Source: Krasilnikovozyma curviuscula (lineage: Eukaryota > Basidiomycota > Tremellomycetes > Cystofilobasidiales > Mrakiaceae). From it: DNA of 64,000 bases. Within the stretch, counting starts at the first letter, position 1. Each line of letters opens with the position of its first letter. The translations under genes and the position numbers were made by a program. Positions 9,649 through 21,035 of the stretch are shown here, one piece after another. Under the pieces are notes generated by a model. It was not told where the DNA came from. It saw nothing but the letters and a program-made list of their open reading frames with translations, and searched no databases. The stretch covers positions 1 through 64,000 of the forward strand of contig MVAQ01000014.1 in NCBI GenBank assembly GCA_014825775.1. The letters are read 5' to 3'.

Positions 9649-11514
9649 TGCTGGTGCTGGATTGCTATTGGAGTTAAGAGAGATTGTGAGACTTAAAAGG
9701 GGCGAAAGGAAAGCAGCGGTCGTGTACCTCTTCGGGTTATATATTCCTGCACGCAGAGAACCCAGTCAGCACGGTACAGCTAGCATGCGGTGACCGTGAA
9801 GGTGTCACACGTTAACCAAACTCGACGGACCTGACCTTGCCCCCCAATCAGCCCACCTGGCGTTCTGAACTCACTTTTTGAAAGAAGGGTGAGGGAGGAG
9901 AGCGACGGAGAAGAGGCTGCTGTATTATGGTCACTTTTATGAAGGAAACAGGAGGCCCGAGGAGACAAATCGAGCTGACGCTTCGGAACGCGCTAGCTCT
10001 TTCCTCAATTCCGAGGCGCATTCGCAGGACCCGAGCCATGTCGAGTACTGCCTCGGATCAAACGTCATCTACAGAAGTTTACACGAAAAGTTAAGGTTAT
10101 TGGCTGAGACCAAGACAAAGGTCGCTTCGAGGCGGTACAAGGCACGACGAGGACCTTTGCCACGCAAGAGCGATAGCTCGGTTGTCTAGCACCGTATTGT
10201 TCTCAGTGTAAGAAGATGGGAGCAAGTAAGATCTATCTACAATAAGCGAAGACGGTTGGATCGAGGGCGTCAAGGTGATTTGGCTGATGTAAATAGTTTT
10301 TTTGTTTTGTTATGCCTTTCTCTGCTTAAATAGAGTCTTGTATAAAGATCTCATACGACACCAAGTGAGGGTGATCCGGGTCTTGCTTTGCATTCTGAAC
10401 CGACAAGTGGAAGTCACGCTTCTCGCTTTAGGCCGGTTCTTCTTCTGAAGATAGGAGACTGGAAATCGGTTTGTTGCATCTAGTTTGTTAGTTACAGTGT
10501 ATTAAAGTTAGGCTCTCATTCCACAAAGATTTAGTGAGATGAAACACAACTGTTCTGAACAAGATGTTGGGTGCGTCGCGGGATCACCAATGTTGTCCGC
10601 GTTTACTTTCATTTAAGTCTCAAGAGGGCAATTGAGACCGATCGATTACCAGCTCCGCCTGGAAATGCCCTCTCATTCTTTGAGCAATTGGATTTTTGGG
10701 GCTCAAGAGTGTAGAACCCTCCATTGCAGTTGAGTTTGTGAATTTTGAACAGCAGGTGATTGGTTAGAGATGTTTAATATTAGGGGCCCCTACCTCATTC
10801 GATCACTAAGAAAAGGAAGCAGTTCTTTAAAAAGCTCTTCTATCTGCTACACATTACTACATTTGCACTTTGACTGGCAATGTGTTTTCAAACAATGACC
10901 CCCTTTCCTACTTGAGATCCGCTCTGTTTTGACTCCAACCATTCTGAAGCGTTGGGCTGAGAAGTTATTAAACTCTCAGAAGGTATTTATTCTTTGATAT
11001 GGAGAAGAGCCAGGAACCGCGTCTATGACTGAACCGAAGATCAACATTGTGTCGCTTATTTGACTATCCTCCACTCAGCCCTAGTTCAGTGCGCATTGCT
11101 TAGCCTAGTGAGCTAAGCCGGATCTTGCTGGTACCTACTGGTTCCTCTCAAAGAAGTTATAACGTGGGCAGATGATGGAGCCGTATAACATAAATGGAAG
11201 AAGCTGTGATGAAGTAAAGCAAATGCTTCGATGTGGCTGGCGGTTGGCTGCTGATATCAGCCTCAGGCGGAGAGGCGACGAGCTAATGGCGAGATCCCAA
11301 GTCCACCAAAGCGAAATTGATACAGATACTTGTGTATATAGAGTAACTATCGCACGCAGATTCCTTCCTGCCACTCAGAAAAAAAAAAGGGGTATAGTTG
11401 CCGCCCATTGGTCTGCCCAGGCGTGAATCTGATTCTAACACTCTCAAGCTCAGATACTCTTTTTAGGTCTCATACAACAATAAGGACAGGCAATTCAGGA
11501 TATTACCTCACAAT
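9649..11514. other. Long gene-free stretch upstream of PEX3
   Basis: About 1.9 kb in which I found no supported coding gene on either strand: only short frames broken by stops and no recognisable motif. A TATATAG element near 11334 is a possible promoter element for PEX3. A tRNA-A-box-like string near 10175 was examined and rejected. Confidence 0.4.
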
Positions 11515-13606
11515 ATGTCCTCAGTTCCTCGTTCTAGGAGCAATCAGAGCCGTCTGCGAAGGGTGGGCCAAGGCTTGCTGATAGCCGGTGGAATCGCAGG
11601 AGGGTTCTACGTCGTAGGGTCATTACTGATTGAGAAGCTGAAGGAAATTCAGGAGAAGAATAATGAAGAGAGGAGGAGTAGAGATAGGTGAGTAGCAGGT
11701 GTCTTCTCTTTTGTTGAGACAGGTGGGCTATCTGCTCGAATGCTTCTATAAATCAGCGGGAGGCCGGTTGATTGTTCATGGACTGGATCCCAGTACATTG
11801 TCATCATCTTGTGCTGCCCACATGGTTGGCTGTTATTGGCATTGTCTGTTATGCTGCCCAACTCTGACTCTTTCTTGCTTTCTTTCAGCCTTCGACGCCG
11901 TTTCTTGCAGCACCAAGAAGACATTACATTCATCCTCTCAGCCCTATTGCCTTCACTCCAGGAAGATATTATCAACTTATCCGATTTCAAACAAGTGACA
12001 GAAGGGTTTACCAAAATGGCTGGATCGTCACCTTCACCAGGTTCGCTGAGCTCAAGCGGAACGCTAGATCGTTCTCCGCCCTTATCAGCACAACAACCGC
12101 TAACGGACTCCATAATCTCAACAACCTCTACATCAGCAACAGACGAAGGATCCACAACGTCAAAAACGGACGCAATGACTTCTTCTCACGTCACCGTTGA
12201 GCATTCTACAGGTACGGGACCTTCAGACGTTGGTGCCTCGTGGTCCTCAGAATTCAGTAACAACCAACAATCTTCTGAACAATCAGACGTAAGATTTTCA
12301 TTTATCTATTGTATATCTCCAAGCAGTCTCTTAGTCATCTTCTTCTCCAGGTACCTCCTCCACAACCCCAACCGCAGCAGCCGTCCCTCTCCAAATCACA
12401 ACTCTGGTCTAAGCTCAAATTGCTAACAATTACAAACATACTCACGATCCACTACACGATGACACTACTCTTTATCCTTACTTGCATCCAGCTCAACATT
12501 CTGGGCCGCCTGTCGTATATACGCTCCGTCAAAGAAACCTCACTGCATAACCGACGACGAAAGGAAGAAGAGACGGCTTTAGCATCGTCGACAACTCTCT
12601 CCTCGCTATTGGGAGGGTATTTTTGGAAGCATCAAAAGACGCAGGAGGAAGTGCTCGCGGAGGTCAGTGAGAGGTTGCTCAGAGAGGAGATGGAGGATAG
12701 TCAACTGGGCGGATGCGACGAGGAGACGGAGAGGGTATTCTTGTGCTTCAGCTGGTGGCTCTTGAATGTTGGCGTGAAAGAAATAAGGGCGACTGTTGAG
12801 GAAGCTGTAGGAGAAGTTTTCAAGCCGTGAATTTCCATTCCCTTTATACCACGCTTCTTCGCTGGCTGACTGGGGGTTTATTTTTCGACGATAGTGTTTC
12901 ACTGAAAAAGGTTTTGAACCAGGAGGAGTTGAATATGCTGTTTGGTGAAGTCAGACGAAGGGTTGAGTATCCAGTTGGTGCCGATGGCGTCCCATCACGA
13001 TACTCGTAAGTTTCGCAATTCACAACCTCGTTTTAGTATTTGAATTCCCTTTTCTGAGCACTTCCTCCAATGTCTACTCTACAGGTTCCTCCCGCGTATC
13101 CTTCCCCTCACTTCCACCTCCGAAGCCCACCTGCTGACAACCAATAACCTCCCTTCCCCCATCCCACCAACCTCGCTCCTCCGATCTCTTCTCAATGAAA
13201 CCAATACCCATCTATCTTCAACAACGTTTAATGATTTGTTCGATCTCATCCTGACCCGAAACCTGGACTGGACCATTGAGAAGCTCATACCTAGCGCACC
13301 ATTGTCACCCGGCGATGCCAAGATCGTTGGCGAAATTGTTGACGGCAGTGTCAACGGAAATGGAACAGGCAAGAGAATGGTAGATGTTGTTGTCGGAATT
13401 AATAGTTGGATAAAGAGCCAGAGCTTGAACTCTGTGTCGGGGGAGATCGTCGATGTGAGTAGTTTCGCTCTTTCCTTCGCCTCTGAAGGCGGTCTGTCTG
13501 ATATTGTCTTTTCGATATACAGGGTCTTGGAGAACTTCAACCCATTATGAGTTTTTCAGCTGAGATTTACACAGCATATGATACTATTCCACAAGATGTC
13601 TTGTAA
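11515..13606 (+). CDS. PEX3: Peroxin-3, peroxisome membrane biogenesis factor
   Basis: Six exons (11515-11687, 11889-12288, 12351-12826, 12895-13005, 13085-13454, 13523-13606) encode 537 residues. The start fits PEX3: a basic N-terminus, then a membrane segment GLLIAGGIAGGFYVVGSLLI (about residues 22-41) and a charged helix EKLKEIQEKNNEE. The conserved FILSALLPSLQEDII helix, a SWWLLNVGVKEI-type stretch, the WTIEKLIPSAPLS region and the closing SAEIYTAYDTIP follow. PEX3 sits in the peroxisomal/ER membrane and, with PEX19, inserts peroxisomal membrane proteins. Between the first conserved helix and a second hydrophobic region there is roughly 100 residues of Ser/Thr-rich sequence, longer than in yeast PEX3 as I know it. 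Intron 1 is 201 nt, long for this window. Confidence 0.92.
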
Positions 13607-13889
13607 CGAGATGTATGTCATATTAGGGCAATCTTCAATAATGTTGTATCTTTCACTAAGCTTTTTGCTTTACAAGACATCTTTGTTTAGTGCATGAAAA
13701 CGAATAAATACAACGAATTGTCGGGAGAAGACTATGAAGCAAGGCGAACGAGCCGGAGATGTACTCATAAGTGTCGTGATTGGGGTTTCTAGAGGCCATG
13801 AGAGACAATTTTGGTATAAATGGTACATTACAAGTCGCAGGGATGTGGCCGCAAAGTGAGGAGTCAAAGACTATAAGTCATCATGGTGA
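13607..13889. other. Convergent spacer between PEX3 and the ACT-domain gene
   Basis: 3' ends of two convergent genes meet here. Nothing else seen. Confidence 0.5.
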
Positions 13890-16037
13890 TTAGGTTGTTC
13901 CCAAAAGCTGTCGACGCGCCGTTTTGAGGTCTTTCCTGGCCACCTGATAGAACACGAAAGAAGACTTGATCCTTTAGCTAAGCTAATGTTGGTCAGTCAG
14001 AGGAAGAGCTTACCAGGATGTTTGCGGTGTGAACAGTTGAGGAATATGCAAAGTTGATTCCAGCTTGAGACAGTCGATCGGAGCAACTGTATTGAAAACA
14101 AGTTAACAGTGAGTGAGCCAGATCCTGCAAGTTGGCGTTTCGCTCACTCACCTTTTGATCAGTCCGTGCTTGTTAATGTTGTCACTTAGTGTCAGCTGGA
14201 GACACATGATCTGATCGCCCGTATCCATCGTCACATGCATTTCACCAGTAGCTAAGGAAGAATTGAAATCTGAAGTAGGGGAAGCGCTTCGTGATGATTC
14301 TGGAGTAGCAAACGCTGATTGTTGTGACGCAGATATCATGGCCTCCTCCGGTGACTCTCTTTTCTCCAAGATTTGAAGAACATCCTTGACCGTATCTTGG
14401 CTATCCACTTTGCGGTCGTCATCTTCATCTGCAACGTCCTCGTAGCCGTCATCACTTTCTTGGCATTCACCTTGTAGCCAATGCTTTTCGTTCGGGTTTC
14501 CAAAGCATTCCTTCCTCAATGATCTTTTCAGAGTTACAGACGTTTCATAATCACTGATAACAAGTGAGAAGAAAGATTGAGTCTCTTCTCTGACAACAGA
14601 GGCAAGTGATGACATCGATGCTGAGGATTGGTGAGAAGACGAGATGGTCACATCTCGATCAAAGTTAGGTCCGACGGCTTTAGGTCTGGACGAGAATATT
14701 GGTGAAGTTGGAGAAGTGATGGTTGAAATCTTCTTGAATGCTTTGGTGACCGAGTTGAAAGCCCTCTGGACGGAGTATGCGATGTCAGTGAAGCAGCTGG
14801 CGTCGTCAGTGGAAATTCCAAAGCTGTCCAGCGGGCCTGAGAGCAAAAGAACTGGTTGTTGCACACAAGAGGGTTGAGAAGAGTTGAGTCTGGTTGCGAA
14901 GTATAGAGCAGATTCAGAGCTTGGTGAAGGAGAATGGGTGGATGATGGAGTTTGGGAACCAGGTTGGAATGGAATGAAAGAGGATGGGGGGAAGGATGGT
15001 ATACTTCCTGGTCGGGTTGAAGAGAGAAGTGATGGCTTAGTGGTATATGGAAGGTCTGCAGGTCTATGTGACCGAGAGCCTGCAAAAGATGGACTTTTGT
15101 TTAGAAAGGCGACGTTGTCAGCTGGCGGGTGGAAACCACGATGAACTCGTTTAGTTGGTTGGTGAAAGAGATCTTGAGGTGCCTCCCGCTTGTTATCTGC
15201 CACTGGTGTAGTTGGAAATGAAGTCGAAGGAGCTTCGTGTTCCTCACTGTCGTCGTCTTCATCAGGATCAGATGAGTTGGGAGGTGGAGTTAGTTCAGCG
15301 ATAGACTCAGCCTTTCCATCAAGTCCTAGTACATCCCAACCACTGTTGAGAAAGAGGTTACATGCACGGTTGAAGTAGTCCGAGTGAACCAAGAGAAAGT
15401 CGGTGTCTTTGGAGCTACAAAGGAGATCGAGCGAGGCGCCATTTGATTCAGCTTATGTGATCGTACGGAACATTTGAAGCAGGCAATGAAAGAAAAGAAA
15501 AAAAGAGAGAAGGTTTAACTTACGACGTGTACAAAATGGGAATTTGTTGGCTGGCAAGTTCCTCAGCGCAAAGCGCAACTCGAACCCCGCTGCGTTCCGG
15601 AGTGTTGGTCCCAGACTCTTCTACCTTGAAGACCCTCCAATTCCTCATACAGTCTAGCTTCTTGGTTTGAATGCCCGTCTGGTTGAAGTTCATATCGTCT
15701 TCAAGGATTTGATTTTCGAAACTCTCGATAAATAAGGCGTCAGAGGTGAAGATGGAGATTTCGTAAGAATTTATAGTACTGAAGTAGAACAAAAATTAGT
15801 CAATAAATAAGTATCTTATTCTTTTAAAAGTTCAATAGACCCTCCTGGACCATCTTAACGATTCTTGAGGTAAAGAATGGGGTTTTTAACTCACCAGGCC
15901 AGAAAAACTCGCTCCTTGTTCTGAATAACTCTCTGGACGATATCCAAAATCTCTTCAGCAAGCATATAGAGCTCTATCGCTCTCTCAGCGGGTATGGAAA
16001 GCAGGGCAACGGGTGTCGAGATGGCGTGGATCTCCAT
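13890..16037 (-). CDS. CASTOR-like tandem ACT-domain protein with long disordered insert
   Basis: Five exons (15895-16037, 15524-15778, 14152-15414, 14014-14086, 13890-13943) give 595 residues in one frame. The first 160 residues look like the ACT_7 fold of CASTOR1/GATS proteins: an N-terminal strand-helix (AISTPVALLSIPAERAIELY), an EISIFTSDALF strand, then LCAEELASQQIPILYTSSSK followed by DTDFLLVHSDYFNRACNLF, the diagnostic 'sTyxTDyilV' pattern. A second such pattern closes the protein: LSQAGINFAYSSTVHTANIL with VARKDLKTARRQLL, split by an intron. Between them lie more than 300 Ser/Pro-rich, probably unstructured residues with acidic runs. Animal CASTOR1 binds arginine and controls GATOR2/TORC1. 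A sensing role here is inference only, and ligand residues were not checked. The start is the first ATG of exon 1. Confidence 0.68.
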
Positions 16038-17119
16038 TGCTCAGCCAAGACGAGAGAAAGGTGGAACGATGCTGTGAGAGGGACAAATTTGGCTGGAGGA
16101 GAGGGGAAGAATTGAAAACTATGTAACTGCTGGATGGACTGTCGTCTGAAGGGGACAAATGGATTGAATGCGAGAAGGTGATGGTCGGAAGGTTGAGAAC
16201 GACCGCCTCGACGAGATGTACAAGTAGATACAGACGACTTCCACCATCCAAACGAATAAAACATTCTCGAAAACCAGGCGGCAGGACCAGCTCACACTTT
16301 TCGTAACTCAGTCAGTTCAGGCCCCTTGTTTTTGTGCCTCCGACGCGCCGGGCTCTGGCCCAAATTGAACCATTTGAGGGTGCAAATCGTATCAAACCAC
16401 GGAACAGACTAGTGTTATGTTAGAAAAGACAAAGGGGAAGTACAAGAGGGTAGCAGCGCTCACTCTTCTTCCTCAGTCCTCCCCCCAATCCTCGCTGCGC
16501 CGTTGCCGGCTGGTCGGTCCACAGCCCAAAGGGCCCAAGCATGATTAAGGATCGCCAATTACCCCACATCTCCCAAAGGCACTAATTGTTTGGACGTTCT
16601 TCCGCACGTTTTTTTAAGGGGAGAGAGAGTTACTTTCCGTGAGACGGTGCTAGAAATGGATCTCTAGACTCTGCGTTTATGCGTGGGTGGAACTGGACCG
16701 CAAATATTTCTTAGGCGAAAGTTTCGGTATTTCAAACAGAAGGCGTTTAGTGCGTGAACAAGTCCCGAACCGAGCAATTAGGCACGTTTTGGATTCAGAA
16801 GGTGTCTAGTTACTTCGTGACTTAATCTTCACAAAAGTTACCCACCTGAAACACTTCCCTTCCTTTCTCATTAAACACTAGAGAGAGTCAGTGCATACCA
16901 TATAACATAAAAACACACCATCAGCTACCTTGAAAACCAACGAACCCCTAAGGCACCACCTTCAAGTCCTCGGCGCCCACTTTACATCATTACCAGCAGT
17001 TGGGATTGGCTAAACAAACAAATCGCTCACGGTTCGCATCTCGTCCTAATACAAAAACGCCTCCAAGTATCTATCAGACCCGCAATGAAGCTACTATGGG
17101 CGATATAAGGGCCACTCCT
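16038..17119. other. Intergenic, 1.1 kb
   Basis: Upstream region of the ACT-domain gene and 3' side of the exopolyphosphatase gene. Overlapping short frames at 15974-16264 are antisense shadows of exon 1. No gene seen. Confidence 0.5.
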
Positions 17120-18861
17120 TCAGCCTTCCAAGATCTGCTTGAGCACGGGTGCGACGACTTTCCGCGTCGCGTTGGCGTCGACCTGCTCCCAAATCTTTCC
17201 AATCAGTCCACCACTCTCCTCCCAATCAGGTCCATCGAACTTCTTCGCGCTCCAATCCTCAACGACTAGCGTCTGTGACTGACTCAGCTCGTCGTTGATG
17301 GAATCTAACAGTGTCTTCGCTGCATCATCGGCCAGACTTGAAGGGCCAGCCGTGTTGATTTGAATCATCATCTCACGCTTGTGATTTCCTTTTTTGCTAT
17401 TAAATGTTGTGAGGATGCCGAGGATGTCGAGGCCCTGCGCCGTGTTGAACTTGTTACATTCGGTGAAGAAGGTGGACCATCCACCGCCGGGCGTCTCAGA
17501 GACCCATTCCCTGAGTCCAATGGGGACTGTTGCGAGTCCCAACTTTAGGTTCTTTCCGGAAAGAATTTTGGAGGGGTGGGTGTAGAACTTGAAGTCTCGC
17601 GAGAGGAGTTCAAAAGTCGATAGCGTCGAGACATCTTCTTTGGCTTTCTTTAGCGATTTGCCGTATACCATGAGAGGAGACGGGATGGTTCCTGATGATT
17701 CAGAGGATAACGAGAAGGAGGCTGATTGGGCGTCGAAAAGCGTCGAAAGCGGATAGAGGAGCTCCATTGCTCTGCTGTCGACTTCTCTTCCCTTCCCGCC
17801 AACCTTCAAGTTGCCCGTGTCGATGAGGGTTGATGAGATAAGCAGTGTCGCGATTTCTTTGTTGTTTATCGTCTCATAGACACTTGATGGGAAGTTCAAG
17901 GCCACCAAGGAAGCACAGCTTCCACACTCTGTCTCAATCTTCCTTGGTGAAGCGTCCAAATGGAAGCCTTCGTCGGCGTGGTGGTCAATGATGGCTTTCA
18001 CTCGCTTCTTCTCATCAAGATCTCCAATGGTCATCGATTCGGGCAGCCATGTTTCGGTCAGCCTGTTGTGGTCGACAAGGACGAAGCTAACTCCGAGTTT
18101 CGTCAGTTGTTTGGGTGAAGTGTGGTAGAATTCTGCCAGGTCTGAGACGAAGATTAACGATTCGGGCGAAATAGAAGCCTTGTTGATTGCTAGCGTATTT
18201 TCAGGTCGTAAATGGATGAATGAACGTGGTGTGAGGATGATGGGGACGTGTTTAGGTGATGATGGGGTGAGGGAGTTGAAAAGAATTGCGAAAGCAATGG
18301 ACGATGCTAATGAGTCTAGATCTGTTGACGGGACGGTATGAGAAAGTCAGTCAAGCAACAGAGATAAGGCCTTCAAAAAATAAAATTACCTCCTGCTTCG
18401 TTTCCCATCACGACCGTCCAAGAAGAAGCATCTCCCTTGGCGACATCATCGAAGAACGCCTTCTTTAAACTACCAAGCTCCTCTGAAAGAGTAGGAGAGA
18501 CCATAACTGAATGCGATGGTTTATGAGAAGCCGAAGAAAAAGTTGCTGCTGTGGCTGTGATAGCTAGAGTTGGACTGGTGATTAAAGGTCTGTATACTGT
18601 TGCGGGTGAGCTGAATGGTACTGGTGGTGAAGATTTTACGACGGCAGCGTTGTTAGAACCACAAATTATACCCCTGAAGAGCCCTGGGTTAGCTGAAGTG
18701 GCCGTTGAAGATGATAGACCTCTGGAGGGGCAAATTCTCATCCACTCGTTGTCCGTTTGGGAAATGGCTAGAAAGAAAGCGGCGACGAGGAGGAGTGTTG
18801 AACAGGCGAAGAAGAAAATAAGATAGCGAAGTCTAGGAGCTCTAATTCCAGCTGATTTCAT
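17120..18861 (-). CDS. PPX1: DHH/DHHA2 exopolyphosphatase with N-terminal hydrophobic anchor
   Basis: Two exons (18390-18861, 17120-18321) encode 557 residues. DHH-phosphoesterase motifs are in order: GNEAGDLDS (about residue 152, split by the intron), LVDHN (about 239), IIDHHAD (DHH at 270-272) and STLIDTGNLK. The DHHA2 domain fills the C-terminal half. Such enzymes release phosphate from the ends of polyphosphate and need Mn/Mg bound by these Asp/His residues. Unlike cytosolic yeast Ppx1 there are about 150 residues before motif I, beginning with a basic segment and one strongly hydrophobic stretch (YLIFFFACSTLLLVAAFFLA, about 13-32). That suggests a signal anchor or mitochondrial/ER import. 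If translation began at the later ATG at MVSPTLSEEL the protein would be conventional in length. Confidence 0.87.
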
Positions 18862-19245
18862 ACAGCGTCGTCTGCTGATGGATTCTGAATTAAGACGTAG
18901 ACAGATGAGATCCCTGCACTGAGGGACGGGTTGAGTCGTTTAGGGACACACTAGGAGAACTGATAGTGATGCAAGAGAACAGGGTCAGCGGAACTAGCTC
19001 GTGGACTGTGCTCTAATGACACGTTACATACCCTTTCCCCCGTATGAAGCAGTTTTCGACAACTTCGTCTTTAGATTATTGACTGTCACTGTCAGCCTGC
19101 AGAACCCGGGGAAAACCTGGGTAAGCCAGTTCTCTTTTGTTTCTGTTACCACAACATGTTTGATATAAAGAGAAGGTGTTTCAAGTACCGGTAAACTTGC
19201 GTTTTTCTTATACGAGATAGCAGATGTATATATTTAAACTTCAAT
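18862..19245. other. Intergenic: exopolyphosphatase promoter
   Basis: Region upstream of the exopolyphosphatase and downstream of the next minus-strand gene. No gene seen. Confidence 0.5.
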
Positions 19246-20445
19246 CTATCGCGAGCTTGACGTCGTTTCTCCCTTCAAAGCATTGAAAGCGGCGCTACTC
19301 AGAGCAAGTGTCAAGTCAGCAAGATATTTCTCGGAGGCAAAATGGAAGCGAAAACAACTTACGCAGCTTTCTGCAGCAAGACTTCTCTCGCACTCTGACC
19401 TGGCAAACCTAAGCTATCCGCTTTCTGCACCGGAGTCCAACCTCTCCACTGACCCTTTGGAGCTCTCATCTCCCTATCCATCAACTCATAGCTGACGTTG
19501 TCGACCGATATCAGATTTTGGAGTTTTACGATTCCGTTCGCTATCCTTGGGTTCATTGGGTGGAAGACGACGGAGTCCCTTTTGGTCAAACCTAGACGTC
19601 GAGTAGCCGCCATGATTTCCTTTCCGAGTTTCCGAGGTGATCGTATCAGAGTTATTCGGAAATGCGTTGTTGGGCCGTCGGTGGGGAGAGCGTAGAGGTG
19701 GGATGGTTGTAGGTGCTTCTTGACTTTTTGGACAGCAGGCTGAGGGAAGATGGCTCGTAGAGGGTGACTGAAGGATATTCATAGAAATTAAACGTCAGTA
19801 CTAGCTACCATGAAGGTAAGTACAGCCGCAGATTGAATGAAAGAAGCTGAATGACAGGCACTGCGAGGTGAACAATATTTTCCTCCAATCCTGACCATCC
19901 CATTCTGAAACTACCACCCTGTTCAGGAATCATTCCCAAAGTACCGATTATTTTATCCAGCGGGGTAGATTCTCGTAGCATTGCATTGCATAGAAAACTT
20001 GGACCAGACGGCTATGGAGAGGAACTTCTCCCGAAGACCTCCTAATGACTTGGCAGCCCGCAAGAAACCTCCAATCTACGTGTGCAAGCTTCAAGTCTGT
20101 GTAACAATTGCCTCTGAATCCGACGAGGTTTCACCCCTTTGCTCTGGAGCTTTTTACCTTTGTGTCCTGAACTTCCAGCTTTTCTTCCTCCTCTTCTTTC
20201 CTTCCATAAATGATCCAAACAAGCGAACACCTCCTTAGAGAGAAAAAGAAGACTCACTAAAATGGTGGTAGACTGCTCTCTGGCCTGTCATACAGCCTCC
20301 TTAGGAACTTGTGAGTTTTTAGCGGGCCATGGTGTCGAGGGTTGTGGTTTCCACCGTTTGGAATCGAGACGTAGGCTTTATCCTGCTTGATGTAGCGTGG
20401 AAGTGGTGTCGGTACTCGTACTGGTCGAAGAGCAGGGCGGGGCAT
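19246..20445 (-). CDS. Mitochondrial large-subunit ribosomal protein uL30m
   Basis: Modelled as three exons (20258-20445, 19363-19767, 19246-19294), 213 residues. The L30 fold is clear in exon 2: THFRITLIRSPRKLGKEIM, ATRRLGLTKRDSVVFHP, MNPRIANGIVKLQNLISV. This matches yeast MRPL33/bacterial L30, which sits on the mitochondrial 54S subunit. Exon 1 gives a basic, proline-rich N-terminus (PRPALRPVRVPTPLPRYIK) suitable for mitochondrial import and is joined on phase: it ends in TA before a GTGAGT donor and exon 2 begins with a single base. The intervening intron would be about 490 nt, unusually long, so an extra exon or a different 5' exon is possible. Exon 3 is supported by a GTAAGT donor, a GCTGAC branch and phase; two acceptors three bases apart both work. 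The L30 core is certain, the ends less so. Confidence 0.78.
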
Positions 20446-21035
20446 GCTATATTATTTTGAGGAATGAGGGAAATTCTGGTTAGGATGGCGAAAGGCTGTC
20501 TGATTTTTTCTCTCGGTTTGACGGAATAACCATTCATTTAATTTCGCCGCTAGCACTGGAGAAGGTTACTGTTAGAAAGAAGGCTAGCTAGATATCATCT
20601 TCGATACGAAGCGAACGCTTGAGAAAACAGTTTTCCAGGTGTCAAATCGACTTTTGTGACGGCGCCGCTAACTTGGTCTCAACTTGTCATGCGCTGAAGG
20701 GCTTGAGATACTCTCGCAAGGAACTCGGGTTCACCTCCAACATCAGATTGTCCAGGTTCGCTAACTCTTAACATGACGGAGGCCCCGAGTAGAGATAGCT
20801 GGAGCAGTTGAAGTGGGTGCAGCCTAACGAAGATTCATATATACTCATCCCATGAGGTTTATACACGATTTGAATCCCAGTTGATGGTATGCGAGACAGA
20901 AAAGTTTGGGAATCCATTTGCATTCGGGTATGGTCCAGAAGGCTCCTCCAGCACAAATTATATCACGCATAACATGTAACTAGCAAGCATCACACAATAT
21001 CGAGAACTACCTAAATTACCTGAATCTTAGATCTA
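20446..21035. other. Intergenic, 0.6 kb
   Basis: Between uL30m and the first F-box-like gene. No coding or RNA pattern recognised. Confidence 0.45.

Noticed and set aside
10165..10250. tRNA-like A-box string (TAGCTCGGTTG) suggesting a tRNA gene
   Set aside because: The D-stem pairs only partly, no T-loop GGTTCGAATC-like box lies at the right distance and no matching acceptor stem is found.
14644..15378. Plus-strand frames opposite the ACT-domain gene
   Set aside because: Antisense to a Ser/Pro-rich coding exon; no family pattern.
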